Positions 17,916 through 26,690 of a stretch of DNA of 64,000 nt are shown here, in pieces (positions within the stretch are counted from its first letter, which is position 1; each line of letters begins with the position of its first letter). The DNA comes from Bradyrhizobium iriomotense (GTDB lineage Bacteria; Pseudomonadota; Alphaproteobacteria; Rhizobiales; Xanthobacteraceae): the NCBI RefSeq assembly GCF_018130765.1, contig NZ_JAFCJZ010000014.1, forward strand, positions 1-64,000. Reading direction: 5' to 3'. A program made the translations under genes and the position numbers. Under the pieces are notes generated by a model, which saw only the letters and a list, made by a program, of their open reading frames with translations, ran no database searches and was not told the origin of the DNA.

Positions 17916-18388
17916 TCGTGACAGCCACACCCGACCTCGTCCTCGATGTCCTCGAGGCTGCCGATCCCGTGACGCAGCGCGCGGCGACCGCAAAGCTCGA
18001 CGCGTTGAAATCGTCGGGCGCCGATTTCGCCGCCACGATGGACGCCGAGGTCGGCAAGGCCGCGGCGGCTGCCGATCAATCCGCGGCGAAGGTCGTCGAA
18101 GCACAGTCGGGGGCGGTGAACGGGGCGCCGGTGCAGGTGATCAAGGCGCCGGCATCCGGCGAGGTCTACCGGAAGTTCGAAGCCTTCATCCTCCAGAGCT
18201 TCGTCGAAACGATGCTGCCGAAGGAGTCCGAGGAGCTGTTCGGCAAGGGGACCGCGGGCAGCGTCTGGAAGTCGATGCTGGCGGAGCAACTGGGTGCCCA
18301 GCTCGCAAAGGGCAAGGGCATTGGCATAGCGAAGCAACTCGCCGCAGCAAATCCGGCGGGGCCTGACGTTACGGGGAAGGCCGGATGA
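17912..18388 (+). CDS. FlgJ-like rod-binding protein
   Basis: A 158-aa protein resembling the N-terminal rod-binding (scaffold) domain of FlgJ without the muramidase domain, as is usual in alphaproteobacteria. The key region is residues 85-145: KFEAFILQSFVETMLPKESE followed by the G-rich GKGTAGSVWKSMLAEQLG. The start at 17912 overlaps the preceding stop by ATGA. The wall-cutting role may be filled by the transglycosylase at 8597, which would explain a single-domain FlgJ. Inference from motif and context. Confidence 0.8.
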   Translation: MIVTATPDLVLDVLEAADPVTQRAATAKLDALKSSGADFAATMDAEVGKAAAAADQSAAKVVEAQSGAVNGAPVQVIKAPASGEVYRKFEAFILQSFVETMLPKESEELFGKGTAGSVWKSMLAEQLGAQLAKGKGIGIAKQLAAANPAGPDVTGKAG

Positions 18389-18429
18389 TGATCCGGAATG
18401 GGTGACAGAAGTTGAGGGGTGAATTTCCT

Positions 18430-18942
18430 ATGCAGGCACAAGAAGGCGCGGCAGCCCTGGTGATGGAGCAGCCGGTCGTGGACACCGAGGCGATGACGTT
18501 TGCTGCGGCATCTCCCGATGCGCTGTTGCCCGTGCTGCTGCCGAATGTCGGCGGCGAGGCGGTGATCGACGGCGCCGAGGCGGCGAGATCGGACGAGGTG
18601 CGCGGCCTGCTGGCGTCGATCCGCCGGCTCGAAAGCATCGTCGAGGAAGAGACGGTCGCGCTCACGACGGGCAAGAAGATCGATTTCGACGACTTCAGCG
18701 CCCGCAAGAGCCGGAGCATGCTGGAGTTCGTTCGCCTGATGCGGGCACGGATGCATCTCGGCAGCGAGGTCGAGATCACCGAGGAGATCCAGCGTTTGCG
18801 CGAGAAGCTCGAGCGTAACCGGTCTGTCCTCGAGATGCATTACGACGCGGTGCGCGAGGTTGCATCGATCATCGTCAAGGCCATCAAGGATGCCGAGTCG
18901 GACGGGACCTATACCGGTCGCACAGCGCAGGACGGAAAATGA
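18430..18942 (+). CDS. flgN: FlgN-like flagellar export chaperone
   Basis: A 170-aa helical protein that probably escorts FlgK and FlgL to the export gate. The central helices (LLASIRRLESIVEEETVAL, and the DFDDFSARKSRSMLEFVRLM segment with its typical 'K-S' turn) resemble FlgN. I start at ATG 18430, with a purine-rich GAGGGG about 10 bases upstream; a TTG at 18412 is possible. Its 3' end overlaps the next gene by ATGA. Confidence 0.72.
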   Translation: MQAQEGAAALVMEQPVVDTEAMTFAAASPDALLPVLLPNVGGEAVIDGAEAARSDEVRGLLASIRRLESIVEEETVALTTGKKIDFDDFSARKSRSMLEFVRLMRARMHLGSEVEITEEIQRLREKLERNRSVLEMHYDAVREVASIIVKAIKDAESDGTYTGRTAQDGK

Positions 18943-19397
18943 TCAGACTTGTGCTGGCCGGGCTTTGGGTCTGTATCCTCACGGCAGGCACGAGCTACGC
19001 CGTGGCCTATTGGAAGGAAAACGGCAGCCTTTTGCCGGCAAAGGACGCCTATCTCGACGGGCTCCAGTACCAGAAGACGCGGGCGCTGAGCGTGCCCATG
19101 GTCGAGAACGGCAATGTGCAGGGCTATATCGTCGCACGCTTCGTCTACACCGTGGAGGCGCGGACCATGCACCAGCTCAATGTTCCCCCGGAGCCGTTCG
19201 TCGTCGACGAGGCGTTCCGCAGGATCTATGCCGACGACCGCCTCGATTTCAGGAAGCTCGCCCGCTACGACCTCTCGATCCTCACGACGGCCATCAAGCA
19301 GCGCGTCAACGAGCGGATGCAGGCCGACGTGGTCCAGGACGTCCTGGTCGAGGACTTCAATTACGTCTCCAAGGAAGAATTCCAGTCGAAGCCGTAG
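18939..19397 (+). CDS. Small membrane-anchored flagellar-locus protein, function unknown
   Basis: A 152-aa protein with an N-terminal membrane anchor (LVLAGLWVCILTAGTSYAVA) and a periplasmic-looking C-terminal part. Its topology and size recall FliL, and the conserved-looking end (VVQDVLVEDFNYVSKEE) could pair with a stator or rod component. I do not recognise a defined family. It is the last + strand gene of the operon and overlaps the FlgN-like gene by ATGA. Similar small proteins close the corresponding locus in rhizobia. Confidence 0.6.
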   Translation: MIRLVLAGLWVCILTAGTSYAVAYWKENGSLLPAKDAYLDGLQYQKTRALSVPMVENGNVQGYIVARFVYTVEARTMHQLNVPPEPFVVDEAFRRIYADDRLDFRKLARYDLSILTTAIKQRVNERMQADVVQDVLVEDFNYVSKEEFQSKP

Positions 19398-19531
19398 GCT
19401 TCACCGGACAGGCGTGAGGTGGCTTTCCGGAAGCGTCACGTCCGAATGATATCCTGAGGCACCATTCTCATCTCGTCGCGCCCGCTGCGGCTGCGCCCGC
19501 GGTGCAAGGCCTGCGTTCCGCACGCGGCCTG

Positions 19532-19574
19532 AAAATGCAACGGCCTCCGCGAAGAGGCTCCGCGGAGGCCGTTG
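19532..19574 (-). terminator. Terminator of the flagellar regulator
   Basis: A perfect 14-bp stem (CAACGGCCTCCGCG and complement, 538-551 with 561-574 of the 19-kb block), with a 9-base loop. Read on the minus strand it is followed by CATTTTC, a T-rich tail, so it terminates the regulator gene. It lies between converging genes and may also stop + strand transcripts. Confidence 0.85.
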
Positions 19575-19601
19575 TCGGTTTCGTGGCAGCGCCCTGCCGC
19601 G

Positions 19602-20372
19602 TCAGTTTCCGGCCGGATACGCCGCCGGCGCGGCATGCGCCCTGTTGAGGAGAATGCCGACCTCGTCGAGCTCCTGCATCGGCACTTCGAGGGTTTCGCC
19701 GGCCGGGATGTTGAGGCGGTATCCGACGTAGCGCCGGGCCACGATCGCATCGAAGCCGAGGCGGTCGCGGAGCTTCTTGCGCAGCTTGCTGACGTGGCTC
19801 TCGATCACGCTCTCGTCGAAGGTGGACTCGAAGATGCCGTAGACCGCGTTGAAGATCTGCGTCTTGGTGATCCACTTGCCGTGGTTGCTGACCATATATT
19901 CGAGAATGCGCAGTTCGCGGCGGGGCAGGGTGAGGGCGTGGCCCGCGATTTCGGGGTCACGCCCGTTGAAGAAGACCTGGATCCTGGTCTCGCAGGGCCT
20001 CGGCAGCTCGCCGACCCGGCGGCGTGCGATCGCAGCCGTTCGGGCGAGGATCTCGCGGAGATGAATCGGCACGTGCACGACGTCGTCGACACCCGCTTCG
20101 AACAGCTCCAGCGTGTTTTTGAGCATCTTCTGGCCGCTCATGGCGATGATGGGAGCCGAGGAGCGCTTGCGCATCGCCCGCGGCAGGCTTCCGCGGGCGT
20201 CGCAATCCCCGAGGAGGAAGGCGTCGACCGCTGCCAGGTCCGATTCACTCGCAGATTGCAGCCAGTCCCAGAATTCTCCGGAGGAGAAGCCGATCGACGA
20301 TACGCCTTCGCGAACGAGCCCTCCAACGTAGCTGTTCGTGACGCTCTCGCGATCATCAACGATAATATACAT
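19602..20372 (-). CDS. lafR: OmpR-family flagellar master regulator (LafR/FtcR type)
   Basis: A 256-aa regulator with an N-terminal receiver-like domain (1-115) and a C-terminal winged-helix DNA-binding domain (about 145-230; RRELRILEYMVSNHGKWITK, then SHVSKLRKKL). This architecture and its place beside the flagellar operon match FtcR of Brucella, Rem of Sinorhizobium and LafR of bradyrhizobia. The receiver is atypical: Asp6-Asp7 are kept, but the normal phospho-acceptor position is Gly55 (an Asp follows at 56) and the conserved Lys is Val101. It may act without phosphorylation. I use the ATG at 20372 (AGGGG upstream); a GTG eight codons earlier is less likely. Confidence 0.87.
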   Translation of the reverse strand: MYIIVDDRESVTNSYVGGLVREGVSSIGFSSGEFWDWLQSASESDLAAVDAFLLGDCDARGSLPRAMRKRSSAPIIAMSGQKMLKNTLELFEAGVDDVVHVPIHLREILARTAAIARRRVGELPRPCETRIQVFFNGRDPEIAGHALTLPRRELRILEYMVSNHGKWITKTQIFNAVYGIFESTFDESVIESHVSKLRKKLRDRLGFDAIVARRYVGYRLNIPAGETLEVPMQELDEVGILLNRAHAAPAAYPAGN

Positions 20373-21195
20373 CAGTCTTTCGCCCCTGTTTCGCACGTGT
20401 CGCGGCCGGCAGGTTGTTGTGATGCACCGGCTCGGCGACCATGCTGTTTGACGATATTTCCATCCCGCGAACCGTTGTTATGGTTTCGATATTCGCGGGC
20501 AGCCCTACGCATTCAGTGCCTGCGTTTTCCGCGGGCCTGTTACTTCGACTCGATACTGAACGCTTACTGCGTGAGGCCCGGCGGGTGTCTTACGAATCAC
20601 CTCGCGGGGCGGATTGAGACAGCGACCTAGAACAGTTGCGCCAAGTTGCCTATTGCGTCCGAACGCTACTGAACTTTGCCGATCTCCTCGCCAACTGGCG
20701 AGAATCACTTGAGTAGGACCGTAACAATTGCCGATTCCCGATCAAGCGCGCGTAACAAAGCGGTTGCTATGCGTGTTTGATGCTGTTGGTTTGTTACGAG
20801 TTGTTTCTTGATATATCCAGTTGCACCAGTTGATTTGGATTCCGAACTAGTTTTGCACCGTGCTGGGTCTATAGTTCCGCATCCCTGTATAATTACAGCT
20901 ATTTTGGGTGGTGCTGTGGGTCACGCATAGGGAGGGGTTTTCAACCCCGGATTGACTTTGTCCACCGGATTTCCACATGCGACAATTCGACTCATGTGTG
21001 GCACGGCGACTCCAGCTTGGCGAAATCTTGGCGAGTGTGTGTCTTTCGAGTCGCACTCTCGCCGTGTGCGTGGCGCTTTTGACTCATTCGGCGTCGCATC
21101 GTGCGTGATGAAAAGTTTTCGATGCGCACGTTTCAGGCAAGCTTCGACAAATAAATTCGTCGCTCGATAGATCGAAGCGAACGGAGCATTTTCAC
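20373..21195. other. Long noncoding region upstream of lafR
   Basis: About 820 bases without a credible gene. From about 20640 on, the sequence is visibly richer in A and T than the flanking genes. It must hold the promoters of the flagellar regulator (-) and the gene at 21196 (+). Short open frames here have no ribosome sites or codon bias of the host. Confidence 0.6.
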
Positions 21196-22140
21196 ATGTC
21201 GTCCGATGGACAAGCTCGTCCCGGCGCAACCGCCGATGTTGCCGCGGCGGCGAAGCCGGCTCCGGAAGCACCCAAGATAAACGCGACGCAAGCGACCAAG
21301 CCCGCAGCAAGTGCAAAGCGCATGTCGGCTGCGGCGAACGACGAAACTCTGGCGAAAGAGGCGCTCGAGGGCTTGAAGCGCATTCGCGCCAAGGCGCGCC
21401 TCGACAAGATGGCAATACCCAAGCCGGCGCCGGCCGTGATCAAGCCGGCCGTGATCGTGGCCAAGCCGCCGCCGCCCCGTCCGACCTGGGTGGTGCCGCT
21501 CGCGACATTGGCGGTCGCCGCCATCCTGGTGGTCTGCGCCTGCACCGGCGTGATCGCCTATCTCACCACGCAGCCCGCCCAGAACAATGTCGCGGCCAAT
21601 GCCGAGATCAGGAATCTGCGCGAGACGGTCGCCCAGCTGCGCAAGCAGGTGTCGGGCGTGTCCGAAAATCTCGACGGCCTGCGGACCGCGGTCGACCAAT
21701 CCAGCAAGGCGACCAATGACCGCTTCGGCAGGTTCGCCGAGAATCTCGACCGCATCGAGCGGGTGAGCTCGTCCTCCACAGTGAAGCTCGACAAGCTCGC
21801 CCAGGCACAAGCCCAGGCTCCGGCGCCGGCGACCGTCGCTTCGCAGCCGTCCTCGCCGACGATGCCGATGATGGCCTCGGTCGCCGCTCCGGAATTCACG
21901 GGTTCGGTGCCTGCGTCAGAACGTACGGCGGCGCCGCGAAAATTGGTCAAGGGCTGGTCGGTGCGCCAGGCCTATGAGGGGATCGCGATCCTGCAAAGTC
22001 CGAACGGCGTCATCGAGGCCGTGCTGGGACAGCAGGTGCCCGGCCTTGGCCGTATCGAGGAGATCCGGAGCGAGAACGGTCGCCTGGTGGTGGAAACCAG
22101 CGGCGGCGTCATCTATTCGTCGCGCAAGGCTACGCCCTGA
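21196..22140 (+). CDS. Single-pass membrane protein with coiled coil, function unknown
   Basis: A 314-aa protein. Residues 1-95 are Ala/Lys/Pro-rich and probably cytoplasmic; one membrane helix follows at about 97-120 (VVPLATLAVAAILVVCACTG). A coiled coil (about 135-200; EIRNLRETVAQLRKQVSGVS) leads to a Pro/Ala linker and a small C-terminal domain (about 245-314) starting at KGWSVRQAYEGIAILQSP. The C-terminal part has the look of a pilus- or TolA-related beta domain, but I do not recognise a named family. A weak purine-rich region precedes the ATG. It converges with the MarR gene, 14 bases away. Confidence 0.75.
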   Translation: MSSDGQARPGATADVAAAAKPAPEAPKINATQATKPAASAKRMSAAANDETLAKEALEGLKRIRAKARLDKMAIPKPAPAVIKPAVIVAKPPPPRPTWVVPLATLAVAAILVVCACTGVIAYLTTQPAQNNVAANAEIRNLRETVAQLRKQVSGVSENLDGLRTAVDQSSKATNDRFGRFAENLDRIERVSSSSTVKLDKLAQAQAQAPAPATVASQPSSPTMPMMASVAAPEFTGSVPASERTAAPRKLVKGWSVRQAYEGIAILQSPNGVIEAVLGQQVPGLGRIEEIRSENGRLVVETSGGVIYSSRKATP

Positions 22141-22154
22141 TCGGGGCCTGCCGT

Positions 22155-22733
22155 CTACTGGCGGTGATGCTCGAAGCTGGTGCAGAGCAGCTCGACTTCG
22201 GGCTCCGCGATCGGCGCGCGAAACAGGCGGCAGGAGAATTCGACCGTCGTCTTGCCGTCCGCACTGGTGCGATCCTCCCGGAGGAAGATGCAGCGCTTGC
22301 AGACGTCGGTATGGTGCCGCTGCTCGGCCGCGTCGGACTGATCCAACACGTGGCGGAGCGCGTCGCGGAAGCGGATCTTGGCTTCTTCGTCGAGCACGGC
22401 AATCGCCTCGACGAGAACGCTGACGGGGTCGCGCGCCAGGAACTTCTTGCCCTGCTGGGTGACGCTCAGCATCACCGACCGCTTGTCCTTGGCCGAGCGC
22501 TTCCGCTCGATATAGCCGAGCCGTTCGAGCTCGCCGATGATGAACGAGGCCGTGCCGCGCGTGGTGCCGACGTAGCTCGCGAGCGCCGAGGGCGTGCGCG
22601 AAAACCGGTTGGCGCGGGAGAGGAAACGCAGCGCCATCCACTCGCGATCGCGCAAGCCGTGCTTGGTGCCTTCGAACCACAGGATCCGTGCGACCTGCTC
22701 CACCAGTTCAATCGATTCACGAGCCAAGTTCAT
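22155..22733 (-). CDS. MarR-family regulator with C-terminal cysteine set
   Basis: A 192-aa winged-helix regulator. The HTH and wing lie at about residues 25-100 (YVGTTRGTASFIIGELERLG, then AKDKRSVMLSVTQQG). Unlike small MarR proteins it has a C-terminal extension with Cys145, Cys148, Cys168 and Cys184 (CKRC arranged as CxxC), suggesting metal binding or thiol sensing. A 12-bp palindrome lies just upstream and may be an autoregulatory operator. Targets are unknown; the nearest divergent gene is the dienelactone hydrolase at 23354. Confidence 0.85.
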   Translation of the reverse strand: MNLARESIELVEQVARILWFEGTKHGLRDREWMALRFLSRANRFSRTPSALASYVGTTRGTASFIIGELERLGYIERKRSAKDKRSVMLSVTQQGKKFLARDPVSVLVEAIAVLDEEAKIRFRDALRHVLDQSDAAEQRHHTDVCKRCIFLREDRTSADGKTTVEFSCRLFRAPIAEPEVELLCTSFEHHRQ

Positions 22734-22749
22734 TTCAATTCCGGATCGG

Positions 22750-22769
22750 ATAAAGCTTTATTCAATTGA
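22750..22769. promoter_or_regulatory. Candidate MarR operator
   Basis: A perfect 12-bp palindrome ATAAAGCTTTAT (22750-22761) is followed at once by the 8-bp palindrome TCAATTGA (22762-22769), 17-36 bases before the MarR start. MarR proteins often repress their own gene from such sites. Not tested. Confidence 0.4.
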
Positions 22770-23353
22770 GCCTTTGGGTAGCGCAATCTGGGTGGACGAC
22801 AATGAAGCTCTCGGGCGCTCCTTCGTCCTTGGCCGGACGGCTGAGCGCGCCTGGAAGACGCTTCTCCGTTGCCGGAGATGGAACTTCCGGCCGTGGAACT
22901 AGAGCGTCACAAAGAAAGTTCGGGTGAATCACACGGCTCAACTCTTCCGAAAATTTCAGTCAAATGACTGCGCTTCACGCGGCGGAATCCGATGGCGCGC
23001 AGCATCCGGGCAACATGATGTGTCGTTGCGGCCACTGCACAGCCCATTTGTTGCGGCGAAGCGTTTCGAAATGCGCGAAGCGGCGGCGGGGCTGCAGCTT
23101 CTGACCGCGCGGAGTGGGGCGGGAGAACCACAATCTTGGGTTAATGGATGTTGCGCCGCAGTGTGGCCACGCGGTTAAAGCCTGCACACGATCAGTCCCC
23201 GGCGGACGGAGGCTGCCGAGAGACGCCGGTGCTCGCGCCGACGAGGGGATGAGGCGAGGTCCCTCGCAGGCTGGTGACTTGCGTTTGCCCGGCAACTATC
23301 GGCGAATGCGGCGCCCCAAGGGCACAGCATGGGAAGCAGGAAGGGAAAGACCG
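22770..23353. other. Noncoding region between marR and the hydrolase gene
   Basis: About 580 bases with no gene I can support. Open frames on both strands lack ribosome sites and resemble no family. It must carry the promoter of the dienelactone hydrolase gene. Confidence 0.5.
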
Positions 23354-24241
23354 ATGAGCTTTGAAACCACCATGACATCCGACGTCGTCGGGCTGACGAA
23401 AGTCGCCCCGCTCTCGCGCCGCGGATTCATGAGTGCCACCGCGGCCGTCGCCGCTGGCTACACGCTCGCGGCCGGTCCGGTCCGTGCCGACATCATCACG
23501 ACGGATACCAACGGCCTCCAGGCCGGCGACGCCAGGATCAAGGTCGGCTCCGAGGAGATGCCCGCCTATTTCGCCCGCCCGGCCGGCAACAGCAAGGCGC
23601 CGGTGATCATCGTGGCGATGGAGATTTTCGGCCTGCACGAATACATCAAGGACGTGACGCGGCGCCTCGCCAAGCTCGGCGCCTTTGCCATCGCGCCCGA
23701 CTATTACTTCCGCAAAGGCGTCGATCTGACCAGGGTCACCGAGGTCAAGGACCTCTTGCCGGTCGTCAACTCCAAGCCGGATGCCGAACTGCTGTCCGAC
23801 CTCGACGCGGTGGCGGCCTGGGCGGGATCTCAGGGTGGCGACACGGCGAAGCTCGGCATCATCGGATTCTGCCGCGGCGGCCGCACCGTCTGGGGATATG
23901 CCGCCCACAGCGGCACGCTCAAGGCCGGTGTGGCCTTCTATGGCACTGTGGTCGACCCCGCCAATCCGCTGTGGCCGAAGAGCCCGATGCAGCTGGCCCC
24001 GGAGATGAAGGCGCCGGTGCTCGGCCTCTATGGCGGCGCCGATACCGGCATTCCCGTCGCCCAGGTCGAGCAGCTCAAGGCGGCGCTCGAGCAGAACAAG
24101 AAGACGGCCGAGTTCAAGATCTACCCCGAAGCGCCGCACGGCTTCCATGCTGACTATCGCGGCAGCTATCGCAGGGACGCGGCGGACGATGCGTGGAAGC
24201 AGGCCGAGGCCTGGTTCAAGAAGTACGGCGTGTTGAGCTGA
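23354..24241 (+). CDS. Tat-exported dienelactone hydrolase family protein
   Basis: A 295-aa alpha/beta hydrolase. The N-terminal twin-arginine motif (LSRRGFMSATAAVAAG) and a hydrophobic stretch ending VRADI indicate Tat export. The catalytic triad of the dienelactone hydrolase family is visible: Cys173 (IIGFCRGGR), Asp230 (YGGAD) and His262 (APHGFHADY), with the Glu of AMEIFGLHEY near 90. Natural substrate unknown; an exported form is unlikely to serve the beta-ketoadipate pathway directly. I start at 23354 because AGGAAGGG precedes it. A clear terminator follows. Confidence 0.88.
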   Translation: MSFETTMTSDVVGLTKVAPLSRRGFMSATAAVAAGYTLAAGPVRADIITTDTNGLQAGDARIKVGSEEMPAYFARPAGNSKAPVIIVAMEIFGLHEYIKDVTRRLAKLGAFAIAPDYYFRKGVDLTRVTEVKDLLPVVNSKPDAELLSDLDAVAAWAGSQGGDTAKLGIIGFCRGGRTVWGYAAHSGTLKAGVAFYGTVVDPANPLWPKSPMQLAPEMKAPVLGLYGGADTGIPVAQVEQLKAALEQNKKTAEFKIYPEAPHGFHADYRGSYRRDAADDAWKQAEAWFKKYGVLS

Positions 24242-24251
24242 CGCCGAATTT

Positions 24252-24280
24252 GGAGGGCGGCCCGAGTGGCCGCCCTTTCC
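24252..24280 (+). terminator. Terminator after the dienelactone hydrolase gene
   Basis: A 9-bp GC-rich stem (AGGGCGGCC / GGCCGCCCT) with a 5-base loop and TTTCC tail, about 12 bases after the stop. Confidence 0.8.
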
Positions 24281-24386
24281 TTATCGAGACGCGGTCACTT
24301 CGTCATCGCCGCGATCATGGCGATCGCGCTGGAGCGAAGTCAAGCGCGGGCAGGGCATGTCTGGGAGACGCCGGGCGTGCCGGAAC

Positions 24387-25238
24387 CTATCGTCCTTCGC
24401 CTGCGCGCCAGAGTGCATCCAGGGTGTGGCGATAGGTTGGATAAGCCAATTTGACGCCGAGCTCGCGCTTCAATTTCGCGTTGGAGACGCGGGCGCTGCT
24501 GGCATAGAAGCTGCGCGCCATCGCCGACATCTCGGCCGTCTCGAACGCCTCTTCCGGCGGCGGCGCAACGCCCATGAGCTGCGCGGCATAGGCGATCACG
24601 TCCTGCGGCGGTGTGGGCTCATCGTCGCAAACGTTCCAGGTGCCGCCGCTTCCGTGCTGAATCGCGGCCATGATCGCGCTCGCGATGTCGTCGACGTGGA
24701 TGCGGTTGAAGACCTGCCCCGGCTTGATGATGCGCCGGGCCGTGCAGGCGCGCAGCGTCACCAGCGCATTGCGGCCGGGACCATAGATGCCGGCAAGCCG
24801 CAGGATCGCGACATTGCCGTACCCACCGTTGGACCAGGCCTGCTCTGCCGCGAGCCGCAGGCGCGTGCGCTCGAAGGCGGCCTGTGGCGGCGTGCTCTCG
24901 TCCACCCAGCTGCCCGCGTGATCGCCATACACGCCGATGGTCGAGAGATAGATGATCTTGCGCTGGCGCTCTTCCGCCAGCACGTCGCCGAATGCCGCGA
25001 GTGCGGGATCGCCACCGCTGCCGGGCGGGATCGAGACCAGAAGAACATCGGCGTGGCCGATACGTTCGAGCGTCGCGTCAGCTGGACGGCTGCCGGAGAA
25101 GGCATGCACCTCGATATCCGGCAGGTCGGTTCGCTCCTCGGGATCACGCACGGTGCCGGCGACATGCGAGAAGGCCCCGCCGAACTTGCGGACGAAATGC
25201 CGGGCACTGTAGCCGAGGCCGAGGATGAAGAGCCGCAT
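24387..25238 (-). CDS. NAD(P)-binding SDR family protein (YeeZ-like)
   Basis: A 283-aa extended short-chain dehydrogenase/epimerase-like protein. The N-terminal Rossmann motif is FILGLGYSARHF, a variant of GxxGxxG, and the internal IIYLSTIGVYGDHAG has the Ser/Tyr active-site context. GIYGPGRN is also typical. I start at ATG 25238 (GGAAG upstream) because the Rossmann strand then begins at residue 2. Substrate unknown. It diverges from the HAD phosphatase gene. Confidence 0.83.
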   Translation of the reverse strand: MRLFILGLGYSARHFVRKFGGAFSHVAGTVRDPEERTDLPDIEVHAFSGSRPADATLERIGHADVLLVSIPPGSGGDPALAAFGDVLAEERQRKIIYLSTIGVYGDHAGSWVDESTPPQAAFERTRLRLAAEQAWSNGGYGNVAILRLAGIYGPGRNALVTLRACTARRIIKPGQVFNRIHVDDIASAIMAAIQHGSGGTWNVCDDEPTPPQDVIAYAAQLMGVAPPPEEAFETAEMSAMARSFYASSARVSNAKLKRELGVKLAYPTYRHTLDALWRAGEGR

Positions 25239-25387
25239 GCGTCTTCCGTGCAGGTCGGAGTTCCCGTCGCGCCAGCTGCGCGTCCTTCGCTCATAAGAGA
25301 TTTTTGGGTCTGGCAAAAGATATTGCGATTTGTCCCGGCCGCCAGTGCGGGCGATGGTCGCGTATCACCGGGAGGGAGGCGTCGATC

Positions 25388-26104
25388 ATGCCGGCAGACG
25401 CGGCGACCATAGCGCCACCGGGCGCTGCGGATCTGATCCGGTGCGCCGGCGCGCTGATCTTCGATGTCGACGGCACGCTGGCCGAGACCGAGGAGCTGCA
25501 TCGGCAGGCTTTCAACCATGCCTTCGCTCGCGTGGGTCTCGACTGGCAATGGGACCGCGCCGTCTACAAGGACCTGCTGCGGGTGACGGGCGGCAAGGAG
25601 CGCATGCGCGCCTATCACGCAAGGCTGGGCATTGCCCCGCCATTGTCGGATGCAGACATTGCGGAGCTTCACCGCATCAAGACCGCGCGTTACACCGAGC
25701 TGATCGAGACCGGTTGCTGCCCGTTGCGGCCGGGCGTGGCGGAGCTGCTCGCTGCGGCGAAGGCGCGCGGGCAGCGGCTCGCGATCGCGACCACCACCTC
25801 GCATGGCAACATCGATGCGCTGCTGTCACAGGCGCTGGGGACGTGCTGGGCCGCGGACTTCGACGCGATCGTCGCCGGCGACGATGTCAGGCACAAGAAA
25901 CCGGCGCCGGACGTCTATCTCGAGATCCTGGCGCGGCTGAAGCTCGAGCCTGCGACGTGCGTTGCGATCGAGGATTCCGCCAACGGGCTGATTGCGGCCT
26001 CGCGGGCGAACATCCCGGTTCTGATCACTCGCAGCATGTTCTTCCGGGACGACGATTTCAGCGCGGCGCGGGTGGTGCTGGACGATCTGTCGGGGCTCGG
26101 ATGA
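25388..26104 (+). CDS. HAD-family sugar phosphatase (CbbY-like)
   Basis: A 238-aa haloacid-dehalogenase-superfamily hydrolase. Motif I is IFDVDGTLAETEELH with the two catalytic Asp; the cap follows; motif II is IATTTS, motif III Lys lies in HKKPAPDVYL, and motif IV is AIEDSANGL. The sequence is closest in style to CbbY/Gph phosphatases, some of which act on xylulose-1,5-bisphosphate, but no cbb genes are nearby. Start 25388 chosen for the GGGAGGG upstream. Confidence 0.85.
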   Translation: MPADAATIAPPGAADLIRCAGALIFDVDGTLAETEELHRQAFNHAFARVGLDWQWDRAVYKDLLRVTGGKERMRAYHARLGIAPPLSDADIAELHRIKTARYTELIETGCCPLRPGVAELLAAAKARGQRLAIATTTSHGNIDALLSQALGTCWAADFDAIVAGDDVRHKKPAPDVYLEILARLKLEPATCVAIEDSANGLIAASRANIPVLITRSMFFRDDDFSAARVVLDDLSGLG

Positions 26105-26172
26105 GGTCCCCAACAAAAAAAGTCGGAAAACAACCCCATGCACAGTAGATCACGCTCGCGTGTCCACCGCGT

Positions 26173-26580
26173 TCAGTGCACGCGGCGGCTCGTTCTATCG
26201 TCCTCAGCCTGCTCGACAATCTGGGCGATTGGACTCGACTGGTGATGTACCAGGCGCCAGCCGTCGCCGACGCGCCGAAAATGGTTCGCAGCCGCCAAAG
26301 CGGTGCCGTCGACGATCTCGATGCAGAGCACGCGGGCGCTGTCGCCGTCGACGATGGCCTGCGGTTCGGCGCAGACGATCTGCGGCCGCTGCGGGTTTTG
26401 CAGGATGTCGCGCCAGCTTCCGATCACCGTGGCGCGCCCGATGATGGCCGGCCAGCCGGGATGGATGCAGGAGATGGCGTCGTCGTCCGCCCACATCCGC
26501 TCCATGCCGGCGACGTCGCCGGTGGAGAAGGCGGCATAGAAGGCCGCGTTCGCGGCGATGACCTTGCTGTCCTGTGCCAT
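26173..26580 (-). CDS. SnoaL/NTF2-like protein
   Basis: A 135-aa protein of the NTF2-like cone fold. The pattern ANAAFYAAFSTGDVAGMERM followed by WADD and CIHPGW is typical of SnoaL_3-type proteins annotated as ketosteroid-isomerase-like. Function unknown. Start 26580 (AQDSKV) has GAGAGG upstream; the frame extends further but without a better site. Confidence 0.82.
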   Translation of the reverse strand: MAQDSKVIAANAAFYAAFSTGDVAGMERMWADDDAISCIHPGWPAIIGRATVIGSWRDILQNPQRPQIVCAEPQAIVDGDSARVLCIEIVDGTALAAANHFRRVGDGWRLVHHQSSPIAQIVEQAEDDRTSRRVH

Positions 26581-26690
26581 GCCTCTCGGGTGAGGCAATG
26601 ACAGGCAAAAATCAAGCGCGACTTGCGTTTGATTTTGCGTTCGATTTTGACCGCAGTGCAGCATTGAGGTCGCCGCTGCCTGCTTTGTGA

